Source: a virus. From it: DNA of 64,000 bases. This document shows positions 43,282-53,102 of the stretch, piece after piece. Within the stretch, counting starts at the first letter, position 1, and every line of letters starts with the position of its first letter. The notes under the pieces are model-generated. The model did not search any database, had not been told where the DNA came from, and saw nothing but the letters and a program-made list of their open reading frames with translations. The stretch spans positions 1 through 64,000 of the IMG/VR virus record IMGVR_UViG_3300019757_000093; one strand, 5' to 3'. The translations under genes were made by a program, and so were the position numbers.

Positions 43282-44304
43282 ATGGCTATAAAAGACGTTA
43301 AGAAGATATTACACATTGAGTATGATTTAAATTCGGAAGAATTTAAATCTCAGAAATTAAACCAGGTGACTAAAAAATATCAAAGAATGCATCCAAGTAA
43401 ATTAGTAAAGGTTACTACTTATTGTGTTCAGAATAAACAATTATTAACTAGTTGTACTCAAGAGAATAAATCTTTAATTGGTGCTGGAAGTAATATATTA
43501 GAAGATATTTCTTTAAGTAATTTTTCATTAGTAACGTTAGATAACGAAATGCTAAATACTTTTGAATTAACAATTACGGCTAGTAGTACGATACCCTCTT
43601 ATGAAGAGGCTGTAAATATTGCCCAAGCTAAGGCGGATGCTTTATTTCGAAAAGATGATACAAAAATTCCTTTAGTAACAATTATTGATTATCGATTTGG
43701 ACAACCAGAAAATACAGTATCTAGTAGTATTTTTGGAACAGTGGATGAAAGTGGAAATGTCGTTACGGAAATTAATGGTTCTGCGGATATTACTATTACT
43801 GGTGGAAACTTAGCTGCTGGTATTCTAGAGCTAGCTAAACATAATCTTAACCAAGGTACTCCACCAGTAGAAGAGTTACCATTTTATTTATATCCAACTA
43901 ACAATTTAGAGATGACTCATAATCATGGAGAAAATTTTACATACGAAAGTACTATTAATATGGATACTATGGATAAACAAATGGCTTTATTTTCAAATAC
44001 TTATATGAACGTAAGTGTACTATGGGGTACCCAAATTCGATTCTATTACGAAGATAATACTGGTCATAATATAATAGGTTTATTTAATTTTAGTACTGGT
44101 ACTGATTATGATATTAAAGTTGTTTATAACGTAGATAATAATTTAGCTCAATTATATATTGATGGTAATTTAATTGCGGAGAAAACTACTTTTGATGGTA
44201 TGAAAGACAAATTCCGTAATACTTTTACAATTGGACGACAAAATTCTACTAATCATATTCCATTCAAAGGTGAAATTAAAGATAATAAATTTACAGCCTT
44301 ATAG
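43282..44304 (+). CDS. Modular virion protein, constant N-terminal module + LamG-like C-terminal domain
   Basis: Residues 1 to ~175 are the constant module also found at 33201 and 34258. The C-terminal ~150 residues look like a concanavalin/LamG-type jelly roll (NFTYESTINMDTM, then VLWGTQIRFYYEDNTG, YDIKVVYNVDNNLAQLYIDGNLIAE, FTIGRQNS), a common carbohydrate-binding fold. I choose ATG at 43282 after GAAGGAGCTATT; the in-frame ATG at 43237 lies in the conserved leader. Context between tube and spike suggests a virion decoration or adhesin protein. Confidence 0.65.
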   Translation: MAIKDVKKILHIEYDLNSEEFKSQKLNQVTKKYQRMHPSKLVKVTTYCVQNKQLLTSCTQENKSLIGAGSNILEDISLSNFSLVTLDNEMLNTFELTITASSTIPSYEEAVNIAQAKADALFRKDDTKIPLVTIIDYRFGQPENTVSSSIFGTVDESGNVVTEINGSADITITGGNLAAGILELAKHNLNQGTPPVEELPFYLYPTNNLEMTHNHGENFTYESTINMDTMDKQMALFSNTYMNVSVLWGTQIRFYYEDNTGHNIIGLFNFSTGTDYDIKVVYNVDNNLAQLYIDGNLIAEKTTFDGMKDKFRNTFTIGRQNSTNHIPFKGEIKDNKFTAL

Positions 44305-44308
44305 AAAT

Positions 44309-44333
44309 ATCCCCTTCGGGGGATTTCCTGTCG
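44309..44333 (+). terminator. TTCG-loop hairpin with CCTGTCG box
   Basis: Arms ATCCCC (44309-44314) and GGGGAT (44319-44324) enclose TTCG and are followed by TTCCTGTCG. Confidence 0.8.
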
Positions 44334-44362
44334 TAGTTTTAACTAAGTAATCTGGGACTTTA

Positions 44363-44383
44363 GAACTAAACCATATAAAATAA
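44363..44383 (+). promoter_or_regulatory. Late promoter, GAACTAAA-N3-TATAAAATA
   Basis: GAACTAAA (44363-44370), spacer CCA, TATAAAATAA (44374-44383), 15 bases before the start at 44398. Confidence 0.7.
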
Positions 44384-44397
44384 TAAAAGGAGTAAAT

Positions 44398-45747
44398 ATG
44401 GTAAATGAGTTAGATAGAGTTTACACTGGAGTTATTCTACCATATACAGATAAAGTAAATCCTTCAAAATACGCAGTACATATTCCAGAGCTTCATAATT
44501 CTGGAACTGGTTCTATGACTAGTCAATATACTTGGGCTTCTAATGAGTATAGTAATAATATGCAAAAGATTAAAAAAACGGATGGTCAATATAAAGAGTT
44601 TGGAAGTTATTTTCCTCTTGAATCAGAATTGGGAGTACTTGTAAAATTCCATAATGCCGATAAAAGTAGAAGTGCCTATATTATTGGGGTTATTCCAGAA
44701 CATAAAGATAGCCCAAAGAATGCTAATAGAGATAGTTATTATTTATTAGCTGGAACTAAGGGTGGTTCTAAAATATATATTGATGATGATAAAGATAGAA
44801 TACATCTTTCTCAAAATGGTGGTAAAACAGATTTAATGATGGATCAATATGGTATTACTATGCAAACAAGTAATACTGAGACTGATACAAATATAGTTAC
44901 TAGTAAATTAGAATTATCTGAAAATGGATTTAATGTAAGATTTGGCGAGAATCAAATGGTATTTAACGAAACTGGATTTGCTATTACTTATGGAGAAAAC
45001 AGAACCTTTTTTAAAATGACTAAAAAAGGAATAGAAATTTGTGCCGAAGATTTCTTAAATGTAAGTGCCTTTGGACCTTGTAGTCTTTATGGAGAAACTA
45101 TGAATGTTCAAGGAGAAGGAGCTTTAAATCTCAGAGGGACTAATACTAAATTAACTGGTTTACAAAAACTAGCCATGAATAGTAATATTATACATTTAGA
45201 AGGAGTTATGGATACTCATATTAAAGCTGGGATGAATCTTACTTTAGATAGTAAACTATTTTTAAATTCCCAATGTATTATATCTGATCAACAGGTTCTA
45301 GGGATGAGTAATTTCTTTAGTCCAATGGATAATAAAGTTACATCTTTAGCAGTTGAAAGTAGTTCTTTTAAAGCGGAAGCAATTCCGACAATTGCTTCCG
45401 ACGGAATGAATCTTAAAGGAATGGGGATAGCCACTAGTACCGCTGGTAGTGTTTCATCCGCTACTACTGCTACTATGCTAGGATTGAAAGCTACTATGAT
45501 GGCTACTACTACTATTTTTAATTTAGATAATATTGGTACTGCAATAGCAAGTGCTGTTATGACTGATAATACTATTGCTGATTCAGCGGAACCTTCTAAT
45601 AGTATATCAGATAATTTATTTGGATCGTTACCTGCTAATGATGATGGTACTAATTATATTACTAAATTAAATGATACAGATAAAAAATTAAGAAAATTAA
45701 GAGGAATTAAGGTAGAGCCTAATTCTATATTAAAAAATTATAATTAG
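44398..45747 (+). CDS. Baseplate central spike protein (gp5/VgrG-like, no lysozyme domain)
   Basis: The N-terminal ~100 residues form an OB-fold pattern (VYTGVILPYTD...YAVHIPELHN, ELGVLVKFHNADKSRSAYIIGVIPE). From ~110 to ~300 comes a repetitive beta-helix with short strands and alternating Gly/Asn turns (GFNVRFGENQMVFNETGFAITYGEN), as in the C-terminal needle of T4 gp5. The lysozyme domain of T4 gp5 is absent. The last ~120 residues are Ala/Thr/Met-rich and probably helical. It should form the membrane-piercing needle whose tip is the PAAR protein at 61329. Confidence 0.75.
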   Translation: MVNELDRVYTGVILPYTDKVNPSKYAVHIPELHNSGTGSMTSQYTWASNEYSNNMQKIKKTDGQYKEFGSYFPLESELGVLVKFHNADKSRSAYIIGVIPEHKDSPKNANRDSYYLLAGTKGGSKIYIDDDKDRIHLSQNGGKTDLMMDQYGITMQTSNTETDTNIVTSKLELSENGFNVRFGENQMVFNETGFAITYGENRTFFKMTKKGIEICAEDFLNVSAFGPCSLYGETMNVQGEGALNLRGTNTKLTGLQKLAMNSNIIHLEGVMDTHIKAGMNLTLDSKLFLNSQCIISDQQVLGMSNFFSPMDNKVTSLAVESSSFKAEAIPTIASDGMNLKGMGIATSTAGSVSSATTATMLGLKATMMATTTIFNLDNIGTAIASAVMTDNTIADSAEPSNSISDNLFGSLPANDDGTNYITKLNDTDKKLRKLRGIKVEPNSILKNYN

Positions 45748-45790
45748 CTAAGAACTAGCTCACTATAGCCAGCTATCTATTAATAGCTAT
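45746..45790 (+). repeat. Dispersed palindromic repeat, variant (copy F)
   Basis: The segment has CTAGCTCACTATAG, then AGCTAT (45771-45776) and ATAGCT (45783-45788) as arms. The core is altered (CTATAGCC instead of CTATACTAAG). TATAAAATAA follows at 45791-45800 and may be a late promoter. Confidence 0.6.
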
Positions 45791-45811
45791 TATAAAATAA
45801 AAAGGAAAAAG

Positions 45812-48800
45812 ATGGAATTAATAAATAATTATTCGAATACAGAAGGAGATTATTCATACGATATAACAGGGTATGTAAAAACTTCTTATATTAATATTAC
45901 TGCTCAAGAAGTAGATGGTTATATTAATAATTCTGATTATTTAAATATAAATACAGATGTATCCGCAACGGTTACATCAGAGGCTGGAGATCATGGTTTT
46001 ACTTATAAATGTCATATTGATATATCAGGTATGTTTGAGATTGATTTCAATTTACCTAACTTCTTAAGTGTACCAGGAGTTAATTTAACTTTATTTAAAA
46101 AGATGGATGAATTCAGTAAACAATTAAGAGATTTAAATGATAATTTAATTAACTTTATTCAAAGTACTGGTTGTTGTGATATGTCATATCAATATAATAA
46201 AACCATGGTTCCTATATTTAGATACTTAGCAGATCATCCAGATGTATCTGGATGTAATATTGAAGATCCTAAAGTTGGACCAGGGGATGATTGTAAGAGA
46301 GGTGGAGGAAGTAATTTTATGTCTGAGATACTTAAAGTAATTACTCAGATTACTAAAGTATATACCGCTATCGAACCTATCTTTTGTATAATTAAACCTA
46401 TACCAGGAAATCCTTGGTTGCCATTCGATTTTAACTGGATAAGACCAATTCTTCCATATATTGAAAAGTACAGTAAGTTTGCAGAGAAGATTATGTCTGG
46501 GGAATTAATAGATGTAATTATTGATCCAGTTAAAGATATCAATAGAACATTATTTAACTGTAAGCAAAGTAAATCAGTTCAGACTTTAGAAAAAGGTATT
46601 ACCGCGAGTACTATAAATAATGCCATTTCAGAAATTAAAAACGAACAAGATTTTTTAGAAGCTAGAAAAGAATTTGAAAAGAAAGTTAATGATAATAGGG
46701 CAGATGCTTTACAATCATTAAGTAAATATTCTGATCTTCCTAAAGTATATGCTTTCTTAGGAGATATGATAGATCAAAATGAAAAGGATAAAGAACAAGA
46801 GAAAGCTTTAATTGCTAGAGTTCAAACTGATTTAGATTTAATTCAAGATACCTTTAGTCTAAGTAAAAAAGAACAAGAAAAAATAGAAGCTTATTCTACA
46901 GCAGAAAAGAATCAACCATTACAATGTCTTCAAGAATTATTTAAATTTCGGCCAGAACTTCCTAAGTTACCTTGGACAGAAATATCATTATTACCTACTG
47001 GAGATACTAGACTTAGAAATGATCTAACTAAAGTAATTGGTGAGACTGCTTTCGCTATTAAATATAAAGATATTTATGGGGATAATAAAGAGTTTACTAA
47101 TGCCCCTCAAATTATGGATAAGAATATTACTTTTGATGAGGATGCTGTTTATAACGCTGATTTTGTAAGTAAGTTCCGAGAGTACATGAAGAAAGATGGA
47201 CAAAATGTTAGTTATAAAAAAATACTTCCTAATGATTTTAATTTTTATTTAGATGACGCCACCTTAAAAACTTCTTCCTTTGATACATCCGCTTTAGATA
47301 ATGCTTCTGATTTCTTTACTAATAAGAGTACCCTAGAAGGAGTTATGGATAGAGATATATCAGCTTTTGATAGTACTATGTTTAGTACTGTGACAGGGGA
47401 TACTGATACGGTACTAGATAATAATAATAAAATAGCTAATTTTATTCAAAGATTACAGGAGAAAGAATCTAGTGTAGTTAAAGAATTAAATAAAGCTATA
47501 ACAGAAGATAAACTTAATTGGGAAAAAGCTAAAGCTAAATCTCAAATAGTTCTAGATAAAATTATAAAAGATTATAAAAAAAGAATTAATAAACCTATAG
47601 AAGATGCTTTTAGTTATTTAAGTACCCAATTAATAGATATTTCAGTAGAAGAAGCTCAAGAAGCTCATTGGAATTGTTTTGGAAAATATTTAGAAATAGA
47701 TATTATTAATGATCCATTTGATAAGACTAGTACTGATGGGTATGAATTTCTAGAAAGTGTAGATGGGGAGGTTGCTCAACAACAATCTATTATTAATGGT
47801 TATATTAGACAAAGAAAAATTCTTTTAGGTGGTTTTGCTCAAAAATATTTTAATAAACAATTTGAATTTTTAAAAGAAGAATTTGATACATGTACTAATG
47901 CTGCTAATACTATAAAGAATGGAGTAATACAATTATTAAGTCAAAAGATTTCTCAGATAGAAACGGGTGGAGTAATTAAAGTAGTGACTGATAGTGAATA
48001 TGACGCTGCGGATAATACTGATTTATTATATAGAATTTCAGATATTAGATTTGATATATTAGATAGTTTTGAGGGTACTCCTTACGAAAGTACAGTAACC
48101 GATATTAAAGAGGCTCAAGAAATAATAGTAGATAATATTGTATTTAATAAATATATAAAAAGAATAGAGAAATACGTTTCTGTAATTGGTCCAGGTTTAT
48201 ATTTTCCAATAGCAGATGAGAACGATAATATTTTAAACGTTTATGATCTTGGAACTGTAATTAGTACTATGTATGATAAATTACTCAGTATTATAACCTT
48301 TCCAGATGCTAGTGATAGTGATAGTAATGATACTAATATAGAAGGACTATTACTTAGAACTTTTAAATATGAGGCAATTAAAAAGACTTTATTTACTACC
48401 ATAGATGATAATGTCGCATATACTTTTTATGTAACCTTTACTCCAGAAATAACTATTGGTTGTAATATTATTTGCGAACTTATTCAATTTATAGTTAACT
48501 ATTTGCTAGCAGCCATAAAGAAGATATTAAAAACTTTAATCTTTTGGTTAATAGATTATTTAATACCAGATTGGTTAAAGAATATTATTAGATTAATTCT
48601 ATATAAATTAAAATGTTTTTTAATGATTGCTTATATGCCAGAAAGATTATCTAAAATAGATGATACATATGATTCTTTTATGGAAAGTATTAAGAATAGA
48701 ATTGCTTTATATCCATATGATGCATGCGCTAAAAAAGCTATTGATAATGCATTAGCTAATGAAGCGGCTGAATTACCAGATACAGAAGAGAACGAGGATA

Positions 48801-49885
48801 CTATTATTGATGTTGCTAGTACTCATGTTCTAGTGGCAGAATTCGTGGACGAAAAGTTGAATACTGTTAGAAGTATTTCTAAATATAATTATCAAAATAT
48901 TAAAATTAGATTTAAAAAAGATCAATTAGCTACTTTAAATAATGTAGTACTTAAAGATTTAGATGATGATTTATCCGGAGCTTCCGCTATTAACTTAACC
49001 GAAATGGTTCAGAATTTTGATCCAACAGATGAAGTAGATTATGATAAGCATTTTTACATTATTTCTTTAAATAATGGAGACTTACTTATAAATAATTTAG
49101 ATTTGACTTTATTAAGAACAGAGTCATGTATAATCCAAGCAGAAAGTTTTAAGAGTACTGCTACTCAACAGAATTTAAATGCTAGTCATGTTATTACAAA
49201 TAGGTTTACTTCTATTGGAAATAAAAGTGATAGTATTATTCAGCTCCAGGATGAGAAGACTTCTTCCTATACCCAATTATTACAAAGAAATAAAAGATTT
49301 TTAAAAGTTTCATTTCAAGAAAAGTTAGAAAGTACTATTCTAAATATAAAATTAGTGGATAAGACTATACCAGTCCAGGCCCAATTACCAACCACAACAA
49401 CAGAAGAAGTAATAGGCAAACAACCATTACCAACAGTAATTATAGATTTATCTCATTACAAGATTTTGTATGATAGTAGTACTAATTTAAAATATTTTAT
49501 TTATGATTGCACAAATTTCTTTCCAAAGAATACGGAAATACAAGCGGAGTTAAGAACGATATTTAATGGAAGTACTACTATAACGACCGATGCTATATTT
49601 TGTCAGGAAGATCCTGGAATTAATAATAATATCAATTCAGATATAGGAGATATAGCAAAAACTATTAATGACCAATTAATTACTAGTGTACCAGTTACTA
49701 ATCCTGGTATAAATCCAAATCCTCAAACAGCCGAGGAGTTAGCAGCAAAGGGTACTTCCCAAGCAAGAAAATCAGTTCCTATTTTATTTGATTGTGAAAA
49801 TAGTAATGGTTTAATTACTTCTGTGGTAGCAGCAAATTATGAATCATGGATAGCCCTTGGTTTAATACCAGATCCAAATAACTAG
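45812..49885 (+). CDS. Giant tail/baseplate protein, 1357 aa, with one long hydrophobic segment
   Basis: No family is recognised. The N-terminal ~240 residues contain a Cys-containing domain (GCCDMSYQYN, GCNIEDP, DDCKRGGG). Residues ~260-370 and ~540-600 are coiled-coil. At about 880-945 lies a 65-residue hydrophobic stretch (ICELIQFIVNYLLAAIKK, FWLIDYLIPDWLKNIIRLIL), unusual for a tail protein and suggesting membrane insertion during infection. Its position right after the spike gene suggests a hub or tape-measure-like role, but it is too short in coiled coil for a typical tape measure. The start follows AAAAAGGAAAAAG. Confidence 0.55.
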   Translation: MELINNYSNTEGDYSYDITGYVKTSYINITAQEVDGYINNSDYLNINTDVSATVTSEAGDHGFTYKCHIDISGMFEIDFNLPNFLSVPGVNLTLFKKMDEFSKQLRDLNDNLINFIQSTGCCDMSYQYNKTMVPIFRYLADHPDVSGCNIEDPKVGPGDDCKRGGGSNFMSEILKVITQITKVYTAIEPIFCIIKPIPGNPWLPFDFNWIRPILPYIEKYSKFAEKIMSGELIDVIIDPVKDINRTLFNCKQSKSVQTLEKGITASTINNAISEIKNEQDFLEARKEFEKKVNDNRADALQSLSKYSDLPKVYAFLGDMIDQNEKDKEQEKALIARVQTDLDLIQDTFSLSKKEQEKIEAYSTAEKNQPLQCLQELFKFRPELPKLPWTEISLLPTGDTRLRNDLTKVIGETAFAIKYKDIYGDNKEFTNAPQIMDKNITFDEDAVYNADFVSKFREYMKKDGQNVSYKKILPNDFNFYLDDATLKTSSFDTSALDNASDFFTNKSTLEGVMDRDISAFDSTMFSTVTGDTDTVLDNNNKIANFIQRLQEKESSVVKELNKAITEDKLNWEKAKAKSQIVLDKIIKDYKKRINKPIEDAFSYLSTQLIDISVEEAQEAHWNCFGKYLEIDIINDPFDKTSTDGYEFLESVDGEVAQQQSIINGYIRQRKILLGGFAQKYFNKQFEFLKEEFDTCTNAANTIKNGVIQLLSQKISQIETGGVIKVVTDSEYDAADNTDLLYRISDIRFDILDSFEGTPYESTVTDIKEAQEIIVDNIVFNKYIKRIEKYVSVIGPGLYFPIADENDNILNVYDLGTVISTMYDKLLSIITFPDASDSDSNDTNIEGLLLRTFKYEAIKKTLFTTIDDNVAYTFYVTFTPEITIGCNIICELIQFIVNYLLAAIKKILKTLIFWLIDYLIPDWLKNIIRLILYKLKCFLMIAYMPERLSKIDDTYDSFMESIKNRIALYPYDACAKKAIDNALANEAAELPDTEENEDTIIDVASTHVLVAEFVDEKLNTVRSISKYNYQNIKIRFKKDQLATLNNVVLKDLDDDLSGASAINLTEMVQNFDPTDEVDYDKHFYIISLNNGDLLINNLDLTLLRTESCIIQAESFKSTATQQNLNASHVITNRFTSIGNKSDSIIQLQDEKTSSYTQLLQRNKRFLKVSFQEKLESTILNIKLVDKTIPVQAQLPTTTTEEVIGKQPLPTVIIDLSHYKILYDSSTNLKYFIYDCTNFFPKNTEIQAELRTIFNGSTTITTDAIFCQEDPGINNNINSDIGDIAKTINDQLITSVPVTNPGINPNPQTAEELAAKGTSQARKSVPILFDCENSNGLITSVVAANYESWIALGLIPDPNN

Positions 49886-49893
49886 GAGGTAAT

Positions 49894-51114
49894 ATGGATA
49901 TTAATATAAAAAATATAATAAGTATTACTAATGAAGATTTAGTTTATGAAAAAGATACTACTATTACTCAGATGAATAAGAACTCATCTGGGACTTTAGG
50001 TAACTTATTAGAAAAAGTAAGAATACCTACTAAAGATATAGTACTAGGTAGAATTAATAGAGTTGACTTTATACCATTAATAAAAGAGGGGATTCCAACT
50101 TGGAAATTCGATACTAGAAGTTATTTTGATAGTGGTTTCCCAGATGAAATAGAGTTATTCATGACTTTATATTATAAAGAAAATAAAGAAGATAGAAGTT
50201 ATACTATCCAAAGAATATTTAAAGATACTGAATTTATAATAGATCTAAGTACTATAGATAAGGACATAAAATCCCTAGAAAAGTTAGATATTAAAATTGG
50301 TACCAAATTTCAAAATAAAGAAGATTATTTTTATAGAACATGTGATTTAAAAAAGATAGAGAGTAGTTTTTATTTATATGATTACTATATTAGAGAAGTA
50401 CCTATTCCAGCTTTTCAATTAAATAATATATCTTCTTTACCAAATCATTTAAAAAATAAAAGCACTAAATTATTAGAAACTATTAATCAATTTAAATTAC
50501 CTAATCTAAATAAAGTACCATTAAATAAATTCTCGGAAAGAATTTATATTTATGATATTCCTTATTTTGAAGACGGTTTAGTTGAATCGTGGAATAGTGC
50601 CTTAGTACCAGAGTTTCAATCTGGGTTAACACGCTATCTTAATAAAACGAAATTTAGTAAAATTGGGGAAGAGCAAATATTTATTAGAACTCCTAAATTA
50701 CCAGATGATAATCCAGGTAATGAATATAACTATTATATTTATATGGATGATAACTTCTATAATATAGCTATAGCTATATCTAGCAACCAGCTAATTAAAA
50801 AATTTCAAAGCGAAATAAATAGGGATCTGTCTTTATTTGTAAAAGAAATATTTTTGAGAGAAACGGATATTTATGGAATTGATATTGGTACAATGAAACT
50901 ATCTTTTATTAAATACAAAAGATTAAGTACTTCTGATTTAAATGTAGTTTATTTTGTACCAGTACGATGTAAGGTACAACCATTAAATTATGGAGCTGTG
51001 GAATATTCCCCACCCGTAGTAAATATGCTTGGAAATACACAAACCATTATTCATAAGACTGGAATCTTTTCAGCTGGAATGGGGTCTGTATTCTATTTTG
51101 CTAAACAAAAGTAA
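49894..51114 (+). CDS. Tail structural protein candidate, 406 aa
   Basis: The product is not recognised. It is alpha/beta and rich in Ile, Lys and Tyr, without coiled coil or membrane span; the C-terminal ~60 residues (VYFVPVRCKVQPLNYGAVEYSPPVV) are beta-rich. It lies 8 bases after the giant gene with the strong ribosome binding site AGGAGGTAAT and precedes the fibre genes, so it is probably a baseplate or fibre-attachment component. Confidence 0.5.
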   Translation: MDINIKNIISITNEDLVYEKDTTITQMNKNSSGTLGNLLEKVRIPTKDIVLGRINRVDFIPLIKEGIPTWKFDTRSYFDSGFPDEIELFMTLYYKENKEDRSYTIQRIFKDTEFIIDLSTIDKDIKSLEKLDIKIGTKFQNKEDYFYRTCDLKKIESSFYLYDYYIREVPIPAFQLNNISSLPNHLKNKSTKLLETINQFKLPNLNKVPLNKFSERIYIYDIPYFEDGLVESWNSALVPEFQSGLTRYLNKTKFSKIGEEQIFIRTPKLPDDNPGNEYNYYIYMDDNFYNIAIAISSNQLIKKFQSEINRDLSLFVKEIFLRETDIYGIDIGTMKLSFIKYKRLSTSDLNVVYFVPVRCKVQPLNYGAVEYSPPVVNMLGNTQTIIHKTGIFSAGMGSVFYFAKQK

Positions 51115-51154
51115 ATAATTAAGATATAAAGATATTAAAAAAGAAAGGATGCCT

Positions 51155-53101
51155 ATGAGCACACTAGGAGGTAGTATAATTACTACAGCAGGTTTAAACG
51201 CCTTAGTTGAAACTGGATCAAGTATTGTTCCAAAATATTTCAAATTCAGTTCTCAAGATCTATCGTTAGATGCTGATCTAACGGAAGATGATTTTACTGG
51301 TTGGATAGAACAAGATATTAATTTATATCAAAAAATAGATGATAGTACGATAGAATTTGTCTGTGACGTTCTTCCCGATATAGCTACAGAAAATACATCA
51401 GTATGTGGATTATTTTTAGAAGATGGTACATTATTTATGTTGGCGAAAGCCCCAAATATATTCCCATCGGATTTAAGACAAACCTTCAGAATTCAATTAG
51501 TATATGAAAATGTAGATGCGGTAGTAGATTTTAAATATATAGATTTAAGTAATACTGATATTAAATTTGATGAAGTGCGGGAAGAAATAATAGTGCTTCG
51601 AGCTGAAATTGCATCCGATATAGCTACAGCAGTAAGTACTTTAGAAATAAAAGTAGATAATAACGCTGGAGATATATCGAATTTAGGATTAGAAGATGTT
51701 GCTTTAAATTCAAGAATAGATTCATTAACTACGGTAGTTCAGGATAATAAAAATACTTTAGATACTAAAGATATTGAACAAGATACTAGAATGGATAATA
51801 TTGAAAGTAATTCTAGTATTAGAATTACCTTAGAAGATAATTTATTAAATGGACTTAGAACTGATCTTGATGCAGAGATAGCCGATACAGACGATAAACT
51901 TAGAATTATTACTGACGATATAGAAGTACTTAGATTAAATTCAGGTGGGGATACTATTGATTATACAAATTTAATTAATGGAAATAAAGATTTGGCTGAT
52001 GATGAATTCAGGGTTATTACCGAGAATATTGAAAATATAGAGGCTACTTTATCTAGTAATTCCGGAACTATTACTTCTTTAGAAACTACATTAAATAATA
52101 ATAAAGCTTCTTTAGATACGAATATTAATATATTAAGAAATGATTTAAATGATGAAATAGCTTCTACTAATACGGAGATAACTACTCTTACTAATAATTT
52201 AAATACTAACGTAAGTAATCTACAAACAAGCATTATTAATAATACTAATGCTATTGCTTTATTAGAATCAAATGATGGTGGGGCATTACAAACAGAATTA
52301 ACTTTATTAACTGAAACAGTTATTACTAATAATAATAAGGCGATTCTAAGAAATACATCAACTAGAGAATATATAGATACTGAAATAGCTATAGTTGATA
52401 ATAAAACTAGTATAACTGAAACTAGTATTAATAATCTAAATAATTCATTAAATATATTAGATACGACAGTTACTGATTTAGGTACTTTACAGAATGATAA
52501 TAATATAGCAAGAATACAAGAAATTGCCTCTATTAATTCTATCTTAAGTACAGTACCAAGTGGGGAAGAATTAACTATTGTGGTTTCAAATGTATATAAA
52601 GCAGTGGAAGATATTGAAGCTCATACTGTATTAATAGATGATAATACAGCCTCGATATCTAATATAGATACTAGTAAATGGGATCATGCTAGAACAATTA
52701 CTCTTAGCGGAGATTTATCAGGAAATGTATCTATAGATGGTAGTTCAGATGTAACACTTAATGCTACGTTTGAAGGGGAAACATTACCAGCTGGTGGTAC
52801 AATAGGACAGGTACTTACAAATAGTGGTCCTGGAATTGGATCTTGGATCGATGCACCAAATATCAGTAAAGTTAAATATGAACAATCTATTAATAGTAAT
52901 GGGGAATATAGTATTACAGTTCCAGATCCAGAAAATGTTATAGTAAATGTTATGGTTCTTGATCCAGATTCTGGAAGTCCAACTTATAATAGATATATTA
53001 ACGCAGAAGCTGTTTCAGTTATTAGTCTTACTTCAACTCAAGTAAAGGTTAATAATTTATACGAAATGGCTTTAATGTTTAAAATTCTAATCTGGAGCTA
53101 A
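51155..53101 (+). CDS. Long tail fibre with trimeric coiled-coil shaft
   Basis: Residues 1 to ~145 form an attachment domain shared with the protein at 54656 (VPKYFKFSS, W, DDSTIEFVCDV, VCGLFLEDGTLFMLAKAP). Residues ~150-510 are a long heptad-repeat coiled coil with L-x6-L spacing and Asn/Thr-rich turns, the usual shaft of phage fibres. The last ~130 residues are beta-rich and resemble a fibre tip (SGDLSGNVSIDGSSDVTL). I choose ATG 51155 rather than 51149 since AGAAAGGA stands 6 bases ahead. It overlaps nothing and is followed by the next fibre gene one base later. Confidence 0.7.
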   Translation: MSTLGGSIITTAGLNALVETGSSIVPKYFKFSSQDLSLDADLTEDDFTGWIEQDINLYQKIDDSTIEFVCDVLPDIATENTSVCGLFLEDGTLFMLAKAPNIFPSDLRQTFRIQLVYENVDAVVDFKYIDLSNTDIKFDEVREEIIVLRAEIASDIATAVSTLEIKVDNNAGDISNLGLEDVALNSRIDSLTTVVQDNKNTLDTKDIEQDTRMDNIESNSSIRITLEDNLLNGLRTDLDAEIADTDDKLRIITDDIEVLRLNSGGDTIDYTNLINGNKDLADDEFRVITENIENIEATLSSNSGTITSLETTLNNNKASLDTNINILRNDLNDEIASTNTEITTLTNNLNTNVSNLQTSIINNTNAIALLESNDGGALQTELTLLTETVITNNNKAILRNTSTREYIDTEIAIVDNKTSITETSINNLNNSLNILDTTVTDLGTLQNDNNIARIQEIASINSILSTVPSGEELTIVVSNVYKAVEDIEAHTVLIDDNTASISNIDTSKWDHARTITLSGDLSGNVSIDGSSDVTLNATFEGETLPAGGTIGQVLTNSGPGIGSWIDAPNISKVKYEQSINSNGEYSITVPDPENVIVNVMVLDPDSGSPTYNRYINAEAVSVISLTSTQVKVNNLYEMALMFKILIWS

Positions 53102-53102
53102 T

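Noticed and set aside
33201-44304. Diversity-generating retroelement driving the modular family
   Set aside because: No reverse transcriptase or template repeat is visible, and the differences are whole domains and not clustered adenine changes.
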